Source of the DNA: an uncultured Eubacteriales bacterium
GTDB taxonomy: Bacteria > Bacillota > Clostridia > Christensenellales > Aristaeellaceae
NCBI GenBank assembly: GCA_902790015.1
Contig: CADAQF010000003.1
Coordinates: 1 to 64,000 of the forward strand
Length of the DNA stretch: 64,000 nucleotides
Reading direction: 5' to 3'
The position numbers and the translations under genes are program-made. Of this stretch, positions 39,347 to 47,532 are shown in pieces; the first letter of the stretch is position 1, and each line of letters opens with the position of its first letter. The notes under the pieces were generated by a model that had not been told where the DNA came from, did not search any database, and worked only from the letters and a program-made list of their open reading frames with translations.

Positions 39347-39835
39347 TCACAGGGGCAGTTCACACAGATGGAAAGCATGCCCCCACATGGCTGCCTCACC
39401 GACGAGTCTGAAGCCCAGATTCAGGTATGTTTTGAGCGCCGGAGTATTCTCCTTTACCACGGCAATGTGCACGCTTTTAAAACCGCGCCCTTTCATTTCC
39501 TCCAGGACGCGTGATACGAGGAGCCGCGCCAGATGCCGTCCCTGAAACGCCGGATGAACGACGACCCGGGCAAACTCGCCGGCGTTGCTTACAGAGCTCC
39601 ATCCGTTCAGCCCGTCAAGCTCATTTTCGGGGACGATGGATATGGAGCCTACGATCCGGCCCTCTGTTTCCAGCACAAAGAGGCTGCCGGTCTCAAGATC
39701 GTGCGTTATCTCCGTAAGGCCCGGGTACTCGTCGTTCCAGGTACAGAAAGGCGTACCGATGACGGACCGGTACAGCGAAAGGATCGTGTCCGTTTCATCT
39801 GCCCGGGCTTTCCTGAAAAAAGTGTTCACTGTCAT
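39347..39835 (-). CDS. GNAT-family N-acetyltransferase
   Basis: A 162-residue GNAT protein. The acetyl-CoA-binding motif A is seen as VVVHPAFQGRHLARLLVSRVLEE, followed by HIAVVKENTPALKTYLNLGF. The N-terminal strand FFRKARADETDTILSLYR is typical. The acceptor could be an amine, peptide or antibiotic; nothing points to one. AGAGGAT precedes the ATG. Confidence 0.88.
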   Translation of the reverse strand: MTVNTFFRKARADETDTILSLYRSVIGTPFCTWNDEYPGLTEITHDLETGSLFVLETEGRIVGSISIVPENELDGLNGWSSVSNAGEFARVVVHPAFQGRHLARLLVSRVLEEMKGRGFKSVHIAVVKENTPALKTYLNLGFRLVGEAAMWGHAFHLCELPL

Positions 39836-39875
39836 CTGATGATCCTCTGATGATTCTTTTCTGCCGGCTTCCTGT

Positions 39876-40424
39876 TCACAGATCGTCTTTCGTGTTGCCG
39901 TTGTTCAGCGCTTCCCATTCAGCCCGGGTGACAGCGTATACTGCGGTGGTTCCGTTCTTTTCGTCCGCGTATTCCCGGATGAAACGCATACCGTTCGCCC
40001 GGGCGGTGGCCCGTGAGGCTTCGTTGGAGCCGGCCATATAGGAATACAGGGTCTGAAAGGGCGAATGCGTAAACGCCCAGTCCCTCACGGCCCGCGCCGC
40101 TTCGCTGCCCAGCCCCTGGCGCCAGTATGCCATGTGGATATGGTAGCCGATCTCGGGACGTATCCAGCCGCCGATGGGCTGCATGGTGATGCCGCAGTCG
40201 CCGATGAGCTGGCCCGTTTCCTTAAAAACCGCCGCCCACAGGGCAAAGCCGAAATCCCGATACCCGGCGAAGCTCCAGTCCAGCCAGCGCTGAACGCCTG
40301 CCGCGTCATACGGCCTGGGGTAGTGCTTCATGGTTTCCGGGTCGGACAGGATCTCAAAAAGCGCTTCATGATCCTCCTGCACGAATTCCCGCAGGATCAG
40401 ACGGGGCGTTTCCAGCCTGATCAT
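39876..40424 (-). CDS. RimJ/RimL-type GNAT acetyltransferase
   Basis: A 182-residue GNAT of the RimJ/RimL subgroup, starting MIRLETPRLILREF, with YHIHMAYWRQGLGSEAARAV as the acetyl-CoA loop and SNEASRATARANGMRF. The subgroup includes ribosomal-protein N-terminal acetylases and many unknowns. Its ATG overlaps the stop of the PfkB kinase gene (ATGA), and AAGGAGGG lies inside that gene, so the two are co-translated. Confidence 0.88.
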   Translation of the reverse strand: MIRLETPRLILREFVQEDHEALFEILSDPETMKHYPRPYDAAGVQRWLDWSFAGYRDFGFALWAAVFKETGQLIGDCGITMQPIGGWIRPEIGYHIHMAYWRQGLGSEAARAVRDWAFTHSPFQTLYSYMAGSNEASRATARANGMRFIREYADEKNGTTAVYAVTRAEWEALNNGNTKDDL

Positions 40425-41335
40425 GTGGCTTTCCCTCCTTCCAGGATCAATCGCTGTACTTCCTCCAGCCTGGGCGGATAAAGCGGCAGCGGAAAACGGG
40501 ATATGGCGATGCCCGCGCAGGCGCTGGCAAAGCGCACCAGCCGGTCGTCGTCAAAGCCTTTGAGCAGGCCGTATACGCAGCCGGCCTTGAAGGTGTCCCC
40601 GGCTCCCAGAGTGCTCTTTACGGTCACGGGGAAAGGCTTCATCCGCCTGACAGGCCGGGATCTCCTGGCATACAGCATATCGCCTCCGCCGGACGTGATG
40701 ATCACCAGCCCGTCCGCCGTTTCCTGAAGCAGGGGCATTACTTCGTCCGCGGTCCGGCAGGGATAATCGTTTTCCAGGCATTCCTTTGAAACCACGTTCA
40801 CCGCGGCATGCTGGTGAAGATACCTGTCGTGACGGCAGTCGATGGTCACGTAGGGGACGCCGTGCTTCACGCACAGCTTTGCCGCCCGTTCGCTGTCTTC
40901 CCCGAAAAACGGGTCGATGGCCGCCGCATGGCAGTTCAGGATGTCCGCTTCTCGGGGAGGGTTCCAGTAGGGAACAGTGCTTTCGTGCAGGTGCCGGAAC
41001 CGGCCCATGGGGGAACGGGTCAGCCCTGCGATGACCACATAGTCGATCACGTCCTCCTGTTGTTCGTCGAAAGAAAGGGAGGACAGATCAACCGTTTTGT
41101 TTTCGTAGAACCGCCTGAGCATCGGCGCGGCGCCGGGGCCGATCTTCGTACCGTCCATCCGGACGGATACGCCCAGGGAAGCGAGCACCGTGGCCGCTGT
41201 TCCCGTTTCGCCTCCGGGCAGGAAGAAATGCCCGCTGATCTCCGAATACTGATCCGGCCTGAGGAAACCGTCCTCCAGAAGGAAGGAATGGGTCCCCAGA
41301 ATCTGGCCGTACAGATACACGTCTGTTTTCGTCAT
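40421..41335 (-). CDS. PfkB/ribokinase-family carbohydrate kinase
   Basis: A 304-residue kinase. It shows an N-terminal GGETGTAATVLASLG (substrate region, PfkB signature 1) and TLGAGDTFKAG near the C-terminus (signature 2, with the catalytic aspartate in GAGD). Sugar or nucleoside phosphorylation is expected, but the sugar is unknown. AGGGGA precedes the ATG. It forms a tight minus-strand cluster with the DUF6199 and HTH genes upstream and a GNAT downstream. Confidence 0.88.
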   Translation of the reverse strand: MTKTDVYLYGQILGTHSFLLEDGFLRPDQYSEISGHFFLPGGETGTAATVLASLGVSVRMDGTKIGPGAAPMLRRFYENKTVDLSSLSFDEQQEDVIDYVVIAGLTRSPMGRFRHLHESTVPYWNPPREADILNCHAAAIDPFFGEDSERAAKLCVKHGVPYVTIDCRHDRYLHQHAAVNVVSKECLENDYPCRTADEVMPLLQETADGLVIITSGGGDMLYARRSRPVRRMKPFPVTVKSTLGAGDTFKAGCVYGLLKGFDDDRLVRFASACAGIAISRFPLPLYPPRLEEVQRLILEGGKAT

Positions 41336-41344
41336 AAGCTTCCC

Positions 41345-41551
41345 CTATTTAAGGATTCCGGCAGCTACGAGCATGCCGGCGGTCAGCAAAGCGGCGCCGA
41401 CGATCCTGACTATCCACAGAAAAGTCCGGCTGGGTTCTGAGGCGCCTTTTGATTTCCAGCGTTCGGTCAGCCTCCAAAGAGCCTTTGGAAAAATGAGCAG
41501 CAGGGCGCCGATGATGGCCAGCAGGATCCCGCCGATGACACGCTGCGTCAT
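41345..41551 (-). CDS. Small two-helix membrane protein (DUF6199-like)
   Basis: A 68-residue protein with two membrane helices (about residues 4-22 and 46-66) joined by a basic loop WRLTERWKSKGASEPS, a pattern of DUF6199-type clostridial proteins. Its ATG overlaps the stop of the HTH-desulfoferrodoxin gene (ATGA), so the two are made together. Function is unknown. Confidence 0.7.
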   Translation of the reverse strand: MTQRVIGGILLAIIGALLLIFPKALWRLTERWKSKGASEPSRTFLWIVRIVGAALLTAGMLVAAGILK

Positions 41552-42159
41552 TTTGCTTCCTTCTCCTTTCTGCCGCCTGCTTTCACGCAGAAAAGGCCGT
41601 GCCGGTTGCAGTAAGCGTACACCGCTTTCACGCGGCTCATCTTGAACCGGGCTTCAGCGTTTCCCTCCGGGTACAGCTTTACAAACTGGTATCCCTGGTC
41701 GCTGACCGCCATCAGGAAGGATATATAGTGCTCTTTCTCCATGGGATGGGGGACTGAAACAAAGTACTCGTCCTCCACGGGCTCCATCAGGATCTGGTGC
41801 TCTTGGTCGGGCTCTTCCGCTTCCAGCGGGGGCAGCGTGATCCCGCAGCAGCTGACCACCGCGTCCCCCGCCGCCCGGATGACGTTCCCGCAGACCGGGC
41901 AGACATAAAGTTTCCCGCGGAGCATGTTGGCCGCCCGGTTCAGGTTGCGGACCGCGCAGCCTGACAACAGCTCGATCACCGATATCCCCAAAGCTTCCGC
42001 CAGCGGCTCCAGCAGACTCACGTCGGGAAAGCCCTTGCTGGTCTCCCACTTGCTCACGGCCTTGGCGCTGACGTGGATGCGTGACGCCAGATCCTCCTGC
42101 GTCATCCGTTTGGCTTCCCGCAGGCTTCTGACCGCGGCGCCGGTTACATAGTTGTTCAT
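41548..42159 (-). CDS. XRE-type regulator fused to a desulfoferrodoxin-like (superoxide reductase) module
   Basis: A 203-residue protein. Residues 5-65 are a Cro/CI helix-turn-helix (LREAKRMTQEDLASRI, SAKAVSKWETSKGFPDV). Residues 84-110 copy the desulforedoxin centre, with Cys87, Cys90, Cys104 and Cys105 (CPVC and CC). Residues 118-195 copy the superoxide reductase iron site: His121, His138 and His144 (HPMEKEHY), Cys184 and His187 (YCNRHG). The spacings 6, 40 and 3 are close to those of desulfoferrodoxin. The catalytic lysine before the first His is replaced by glutamate. AAGGAGG precedes the ATG at 42159. It may be a redox- or superoxide-responsive repressor (inference). Confidence 0.85.
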   Translation of the reverse strand: MNNYVTGAAVRSLREAKRMTQEDLASRIHVSAKAVSKWETSKGFPDVSLLEPLAEALGISVIELLSGCAVRNLNRAANMLRGKLYVCPVCGNVIRAAGDAVVSCCGITLPPLEAEEPDQEHQILMEPVEDEYFVSVPHPMEKEHYISFLMAVSDQGYQFVKLYPEGNAEARFKMSRVKAVYAYCNRHGLFCVKAGGRKEKEAK

Positions 42160-42233
42160 GGCTTTCGCCTCCTTCCGGGGAAAATCTATCATAAAGGATC
42201 CTTTGAAGGCAACCTACGCTGCGTAGAGCGGCC

Positions 42234-42803
42234 TCAGCCTTCCTCCGCCCGGCGGCCGACGGTCCCGGCACTGATATCCGTACAGCTCGAGGCGGGATCG
42301 TTTCGCCATACCATTTTGACGATGTCCCGTTCCTGGCCCTGATACGGTCCTCTTCCCGCAAACACCGGCTGAAAGCCGCATTTTTCCATGACCCGGACGG
42401 ACGCGGCGTTTTCCCTGAGGCTGATGCCGAGGATCTCAGTGAGGCCTTTTTGCCGGGCGATCGCCGGCAGGAAGGCGCGAACGGCCTCTGTGGCGTAGCC
42501 CCGGCCTGTGTACTGCCCGGCTATATGGTAGCCGATCTCCCACCCGTCCTGCGCCTGCGCCAGCTGAACGTAGCCTGCGCTGCTGCCGTCGCTTAACAGA
42601 ACGGGGCATACAAAAGGCCCACCCTCCGTATCGTACCGGAACATCAGGAAAGCAACGGTTTTTGCGGCATCCTCCACCGTTTCGAACACCTCGTCCGGAA
42701 CGAAACGTCGGTTGTCATCATCCAGAGAGTTCTGATGAACGGCCCGGGCCATATCCTGCGTGAACCGGGTGATGATCAGCCGCTCGGTTCTGATGTCGTC
42801 CAT
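42234..42803 (-). CDS. GNAT-family N-acetyltransferase
   Basis: A 189-residue GNAT. It begins MDDIRTERLIITRF, has GYHIAGQYTGRGYATEAVRA as the acetyl-CoA-binding motif and ENAASVRVMEKCGFQPVF. The start at 42803 has AAAGGAA before it; the longer frame begins with a very basic, unlikely stretch. The acceptor is unknown. It lies downstream of the TetR gene on the same strand. Confidence 0.87.
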   Translation of the reverse strand: MDDIRTERLIITRFTQDMARAVHQNSLDDDNRRFVPDEVFETVEDAAKTVAFLMFRYDTEGGPFVCPVLLSDGSSAGYVQLAQAQDGWEIGYHIAGQYTGRGYATEAVRAFLPAIARQKGLTEILGISLRENAASVRVMEKCGFQPVFAGRGPYQGQERDIVKMVWRNDPASSCTDISAGTVGRRAEEG

Positions 42804-42966
42804 ATTGCTTATTTCCTTTCCCGCGGCAGCATTTGAGGACCTCGCATCTTTTCGCGTCCTTTGACGGGGGAACGCAGGAAAGCCTTGCCGCCTGCGCCCT
42901 TTTCGGTCACCTTCCCAAAATACCGGCAGCGTGACGCGCCGCGGCGGACGATTCCCGATGCGCGCT

Positions 42967-43566
42967 TTACGCGCCGGTTTTTCCGTACGTTTTGACAAAA
43001 TGCCGGCTGAAAGCCTCCACCTGCTGCATCGCTTCTTCGGTTTTCTCCGGCTCCCGGTCGCACTGTCGGACCAGCGCGGAGATCGGCGCGGTGTAGGCGA
43101 AGGCGAGCATGGCCGGATCGTCCCGCCGCAGAAGCCCCCTGTCCATCATGCCGGAAAAGATCGGGGCGAACATATCCGTCAACCCGGTCAGAAAATGTTT
43201 GGTCGCCAGCCCGCGTGCGCGATCATCCCGGAACTGCTCTATCGAAAGCAGCTTTCTCGTCATGATGACCTTTTCGTCGTGGACCGTGAAGTCCACCATG
43301 CGCTTAGTCAGGGCAATAAGACCTTCCAGCGAATCAGGCACGGGCGGAAGACGCCCGGCGGAGCCAAAACGGGCTTCGTAATAGGCGATAAGCTCATCCA
43401 GCAGGGCGTTCCAGATTTCTTCCTTGCTTTCAAAATGCCGGTACATGGAAGATTTTCCCATGCCCAGCGACGCAGCCAGCTCGCGCAGATTGGTGCCGGC
43501 ATAGCCTTTTTCGGAAAACATCACCAGCGCAGCGGAAAGGATGCGTTCCTTTGTCTCTTTTGCCAT
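42967..43566 (-). CDS. TetR/AcrR-family transcriptional regulator
   Basis: A 199-residue repressor. The N-terminal helix-turn-helix runs RILSAALVMFSEKGYAGTNL and LAASLGMGKSSMYRHFESKE; the rest is a helical ligand-binding and dimer domain. GGAGG precedes the ATG at 43566. Two copies of a semi-palindromic site lie just upstream and probably bind this protein, giving autoregulation. The controlled target is not obvious: the GNAT gene downstream is one option. Confidence 0.9.
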   Translation of the reverse strand: MAKETKERILSAALVMFSEKGYAGTNLRELAASLGMGKSSMYRHFESKEEIWNALLDELIAYYEARFGSAGRLPPVPDSLEGLIALTKRMVDFTVHDEKVIMTRKLLSIEQFRDDRARGLATKHFLTGLTDMFAPIFSGMMDRGLLRRDDPAMLAFAYTAPISALVRQCDREPEKTEEAMQQVEAFSRHFVKTYGKTGA

Positions 43567-43588
43567 AAAGTTCCTCCGGGATTCAAAA

Positions 43589-43633
43589 AGCGACCGCTCG
43601 TTCGCATCCATTATAGCGACCGCTCGTTCGCAT
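43589..43633. promoter_or_regulatory. Twin TetR-type operator
   Basis: The 19-base sequence AGCGACCGCTCGTTCGCAT occurs at 43589-43607 and exactly again at 43615-43633, 26 bases apart. Each contains GCGA...TCGC half-sites, as in TetR-family operators with NGAACGNNCGTTC-type symmetry. It lies immediately upstream of the TetR gene. Confidence 0.75.
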
Positions 43634-43700
43634 GTCAAGCGGGAAGTATATTTCCCGTTCCAAGAAGCACATTTCCTGTTTGAAGAAAACTGACGCAAAC

Positions 43701-43734
43701 AAAAAACAGGGAAAAGCGGCAAGGCTTTTCCCTG
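43701..43734 (-). terminator. Terminator of the GT-C-like gene
   Basis: CAGGGAAAAGC (43707-43717) pairs with GCTTTTCCCTG (43724-43734); on the minus strand TTTTTT follows. Confidence 0.85.
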
Positions 43735-43794
43735 ACAGCAGGCTGTTCCGGCAAAGATAAAGAAGAAGGTGTCGCGCCGGCAGCGCATCCCGGC

Positions 43795-45021
43795 TCAGAT
43801 CCAGCCGTTGAACACGGCCACGGTGCCCAACAGGTTCAGCGAAAAGCCGAAGAACATCAGCACCCGGGAGGGAAGCTGAAACCAGGGTTTCCCTGGCATC
43901 AGGCAGAGAAGACCGAAAAACATCCAGGGCATGATGTCCTTGAAATAGCGGTTGCCGAACTGCCAGCCGCCCAGCGTCCTGTGGGAACAGAGGATGAAAA
44001 TATAGGCCATCGCCAGCACGGATAACCCTGCCGCCTGAACCTTCCGGGCTTTCCGCCCGCGGAAGAGGGCATACAGAAAGGCTGCGATGACAGGAAGACT
44101 GAACGGGTCGACCAGAAAGAAAAGGGCCGTATCGAAGGTCGGAAACGATAGCTTTCCATCCGCCTGCAGGGAGGGCAAACGGAACAGCAGGGGAAAATTG
44201 TTCAAAAAGTAGGAAAAGCTGAACTGCCCCTCCGGCGCCCGCATGAACTCGGGCAGGTAGGTGTGGCCGAATTCCAGGGGATTCCCAAACCGGGCCCAGT
44301 TGAGCGCCATGTAGCTTCCGCCCAGCAGCGCCGGCCCCAGGAGCCAGTACCATCTGCGGCGCAGCAGATGAAGCAGGGAAGACGAAGGCTCCTGACGCCT
44401 CATGCGGTGATACAGGATCACCGCCGGTACGGGCAGGAAGATCAGCGCCATGGGCCGGCAGCCCACCGCGCAGGCCCAGCAGAGAAGGCTCCTGCCTCCC
44501 TGCCCAAGGCTTGCATGGTATAAACAAAGCAGCGAGAGGCTGAAGCACAGGACCTGCGCAAAAAACCATACCGCGGGAGTCAGGCTGATGAACAGATAAC
44601 CTGTTCCCAGAAAGAGGAACATCGTCCAGAAAAACGCTTGCCGGGAGTCCCTGCAGATGCCCTGCGCCAGCCTGGCCGCAGCCCATACGCCCGCCAGCGT
44701 GAACAGCAGGGAAATGATGCCGTCCGGCGTGTTCCGGCCGAACAGCAAAGCGAAGGGCAGCAGCACGTAGGAAGGGAACGGGGGAAAGCTCACATAATAT
44801 TTGCCCTCAAAGATGGCCAGCTCCAGCCAGGGATAATCCTGCCCCAAATCCAAACGGCCCTGCAGCCAGGCGTTGGCCTGCAGGGCGTAGGTGGGATAGC
44901 CGTTTTCCTTCCAGCACCAGTTCCCGGTGAACATGGCCATCACGGTCAGAACCGCCAGTATGGTAAAACAGGACAGGAGCGGAACACGGCAGGATGAAAG
45001 CTTTTTGCCGAACCCACGCAT
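43795..45021 (-). CDS. Polytopic membrane protein, GT-C glycosyltransferase-like
   Basis: A 408-residue protein with about ten hydrophobic helices. After the first helix comes an extracytoplasmic loop with YPTYALQANAWLQGRLDLG and FEGKYYVSFPPFPSYVLLPF, the layout of GT-C (GT39/GT87-type) lipid-linked-sugar transferases, where an acidic loop residue is catalytic. No family could be named with confidence. The ATG at 45021 starts five bases after the cytidylate-kinase-like stop, so the two are probably one operon. A GTG further upstream would overlap that gene by nine codons. Confidence 0.65.
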   Translation of the reverse strand: MRGFGKKLSSCRVPLLSCFTILAVLTVMAMFTGNWCWKENGYPTYALQANAWLQGRLDLGQDYPWLELAIFEGKYYVSFPPFPSYVLLPFALLFGRNTPDGIISLLFTLAGVWAAARLAQGICRDSRQAFFWTMFLFLGTGYLFISLTPAVWFFAQVLCFSLSLLCLYHASLGQGGRSLLCWACAVGCRPMALIFLPVPAVILYHRMRRQEPSSSLLHLLRRRWYWLLGPALLGGSYMALNWARFGNPLEFGHTYLPEFMRAPEGQFSFSYFLNNFPLLFRLPSLQADGKLSFPTFDTALFFLVDPFSLPVIAAFLYALFRGRKARKVQAAGLSVLAMAYIFILCSHRTLGGWQFGNRYFKDIMPWMFFGLLCLMPGKPWFQLPSRVLMFFGFSLNLLGTVAVFNGWI

Positions 45022-45026
45022 GCTGA

Positions 45027-45635
45027 TCAGCCGCTTACGGCCTGGGCGATCCACTCGCAGGCCATTTCGACGGGTATCTTGGCGGAATTGAAGGTCAGGT
45101 CATAATTTTGCAGGTCTCCCCATTCCCGGTCGGTATAGTGCCGGTAATACAGGGAACGCTTTTTGTCCTTTTCCTCCAGGCGCTCCTCGATGGTTTTGCC
45201 CTCGACCTCGCCGTAGATTTCCAGCACGTGTTTGGCGCGGAAGGCGTCGTCCGCGTGGATGAAAACACTGAAAACGTCGTCCCTTTCGCGCAGGATATAA
45301 TCCGCGCACCGTCCCACGATCACGCAGGGGGATTTTTCGGCCAGATCCCGGATGATCCGGGCCTGCGCCACGTAGATCTTGTCGTAATTGGACATTTCGC
45401 CGGGGCCCGCGGAAACGCTGTGGGACAGGGCTAGATTGAACAGGAAGCTGTGCGTGGTGGAGGCATATTCGCCCGCTTCCCGAACGAATTCGGGGGAAAA
45501 GCCCGTTTCGGCCACGGCGTGCTCGATGATCTCGGAATCATAAAAAGGCACCTGAAGCTTATCGGACAGCAATTTGCCCAAAGTGCGGCCGCCCGCTCCG
45601 AACTGGCGGCTGATGGTGATTATTCTTTTCGTCAT
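45027..45635 (-). CDS. Cytidylate kinase-like family protein
   Basis: A 202-residue P-loop NTPase of the cytidylate-kinase-like family, starting KRIITISRQFGAGGRTLGK, with the P-loop variant RQFGAGGRT. VIVGRCADYILRE and the lid-type arginines in EEKDKKRSLYYRHYTDREWG follow. True CMP kinase is usually about 220 residues with a GPAGAGKS P-loop, so this one may use another substrate. GGGAGG lies before the ATG at 45635. Confidence 0.85.
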   Translation of the reverse strand: MTKRIITISRQFGAGGRTLGKLLSDKLQVPFYDSEIIEHAVAETGFSPEFVREAGEYASTTHSFLFNLALSHSVSAGPGEMSNYDKIYVAQARIIRDLAEKSPCVIVGRCADYILRERDDVFSVFIHADDAFRAKHVLEIYGEVEGKTIEERLEEKDKKRSLYYRHYTDREWGDLQNYDLTFNSAKIPVEMACEWIAQAVSG

Positions 45636-45676
45636 AACAAGCATCCTCCCTTATCAGCGCTGTCTTGACTGTCTGT

Positions 45677-45705
45677 ATTTTAATGCAAAACGCCAAAAAT
45701 GTCAA
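45677..45705 (-). promoter_or_regulatory. Promoter of the cytidylate-kinase-like gene
   Basis: Minus strand TTGACA (45700-45705), 17 bases, TAAAAT (45677-45682). Confidence 0.75.
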
Positions 45706-45734
45706 CAGATGTATGTTTTCATTCCGGATCATAC

Positions 45735-45767
45735 AAAAAGCCGGCTTTCATAAGTCGAAAAGCCGGC
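45735..45767 (-). terminator. Terminator of putP
   Basis: GCCGGCTTT (45740-45748) pairs with AAAGCCGGC (45759-45767); the minus strand continues with TTTTT. It lies 17 bases beyond the putP stop. Confidence 0.85.
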
Positions 45768-45783
45768 GGAGGACAGACAGCGC

Positions 45784-47328
45784 TTATTTGCCTGAAGCAA
45801 CCTGGTCAAAAATGTCGGTGATTTCCCGGGAGGGGGGAGCGGTCATGAGACTTACCGCCACGTTGACGACCAGCGTCACCAGGAAGGCGGGCAGCAGCTC
45901 ATAGATGGCGAATACGCCGCCCATGGGGGCAATGAGGTACTTCCAGCAGAAGATCATCAGGCCGCCGGCGACCATGCCGGCGATGGCGCCCTGGCGGTTG
46001 GAGCGCTTCCAGAAAAGCGCTATCAGCATGGAAGGACCGAACGTGGCGCCAAAGCCTGCCCACGCGAAGGAAACGACGCGGAATACGGAGCTTTCCGGGT
46101 TCCAGGCCAGAACCAGGGCGATCAGCGCGATGACGACGACCGTGCCGCGGGCGGCCAGCATGGTTTTTCTTTCATCCAGCTGGATGCCCATGAAGTCGGT
46201 CAGCAGGTCCTGGGAAACGCTGGAGGAGGCTGCCAGCAGCTGGGAGTCGGCCGTGGACATGGTGGCAGCCAGAATGCCCGCCAGAATGACGCCGGCAACG
46301 AGCGCCAGCACCGGGCCGTGAGTGCTCATCAGATTGGCCATCTGAACGATGACGGTTTCAGAATCTGCGCTGGTCTGCAGGAAAGGAATCTTGCCGGCGA
46401 CGGACACGCTGTAGCCGATGACGCCGATGAACACGGCCACCGCCATGGACAAAACGACCCAGACGGAGGCGATCCTGCGGGATACGGCCAGTTCCTTCTC
46501 GTTGCGGATGGCCATGAAGCGAAGCAGGATGTGCGGCATGCCGAAGTAGCCCAGGCCCCAGGCCAGCGTGGAAATGACGCTCAGGAAACCGAAGGAGCCG
46601 GCCTGGCCGGTCGCCGGGTCATAGCCCTGCGTCAGGTTCAGGTAGCCGGGCAGCGCGCGGGCGTTCTCCATCACCTGGGATAACCCGCCCGCCTGTCCGA
46701 TGCCGAAAATGACGATCACGGCCAGCGCGATGGTCATGAAAATGCTCTGCAGCAGGTCGGTGGTGGACACGGCCAGGAAGCCGCCCAGCACGGTGTAGGA
46801 AATGATGACGATGGCGCCGGCAATCATGGCGGCGTGGTAATCCATGCCGAACAGGCTGTTGAACAGCGTGCCGACTGCCTTAAAGCCGGACGCGGTGTAG
46901 GGGATGAAGAACACCAGGATGATCAGCGCCGCGATCAGGGAAAGGATATGCTTCTTTTCCCCGTAGCGCTTGGAGAAGAATTCCGGAATGGTGAAAGCGC
47001 CGATCCTGGCGGAATAGCGGCGCAGCCTCCTGGCCACGAACAGGAAATTGAGATAGGTGCCTATGGCCAGACCGATGACCGTCCATCCGACCTCCGCCAT
47101 GCCTGTCAGGTAGGCCAGGCCGGGCAGCCCCATCAGCAGATAGCTGCTCATATCGGAGGCTTCCGCGCTCATGGCGGTGACGATGGGGCCCAGCGAGCGG
47201 CCGCCGATATAAAAGTCGCTGGAGGATTTGCTGCCCTTGCGGCTGAAGTACACGCCGATGAGCAGCATCACGGACAAATACGCCACGATGGCGACGACGA
47301 TCAAGGCTTTGGAAAGTTCCACTTTCAT
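45784..47328 (-). CDS. putP: Sodium/proline symporter
   Basis: A 514-residue sodium:solute symporter (SSS family) with about 13 membrane helices. PutP-type landmarks are SDFYIGGRSLGPIVTAMSAE, ASDMSSYLLMGLPGLAYLTG near helix 2 and the late SRQ/SDS-type VSFAWAGFGATFGP. It imports proline with Na+. The ATG at 47328 is close behind AAGGGAG; the upstream GTG lacks a binding site. The 192 bases before it are A/T-rich with several possible -10 boxes, such as TACAAT, but no single clear promoter. Confidence 0.92.
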   Translation of the reverse strand: MKVELSKALIVVAIVAYLSVMLLIGVYFSRKGSKSSSDFYIGGRSLGPIVTAMSAEASDMSSYLLMGLPGLAYLTGMAEVGWTVIGLAIGTYLNFLFVARRLRRYSARIGAFTIPEFFSKRYGEKKHILSLIAALIILVFFIPYTASGFKAVGTLFNSLFGMDYHAAMIAGAIVIISYTVLGGFLAVSTTDLLQSIFMTIALAVIVIFGIGQAGGLSQVMENARALPGYLNLTQGYDPATGQAGSFGFLSVISTLAWGLGYFGMPHILLRFMAIRNEKELAVSRRIASVWVVLSMAVAVFIGVIGYSVSVAGKIPFLQTSADSETVIVQMANLMSTHGPVLALVAGVILAGILAATMSTADSQLLAASSSVSQDLLTDFMGIQLDERKTMLAARGTVVVIALIALVLAWNPESSVFRVVSFAWAGFGATFGPSMLIALFWKRSNRQGAIAGMVAGGLMIFCWKYLIAPMGGVFAIYELLPAFLVTLVVNVAVSLMTAPPSREITDIFDQVASGK

Positions 47329-47532
47329 CTCTCCCTTCACTGTTTCAATGAACAGCAGGGTTATTGTAGCAGAACAGAAAGGAGAATGAAATACAGAACG
47401 AAATACAGAATATAAATTGAAAAAATGTCAGAAATAATTGATATGTCAATGATATTATACAAGAACGATCAAAAACAAATAATTGTTCTTTCTATGTTTT
47501 TATAGCCGTCCCGGGAGAAAAAGCTGCCGGAT

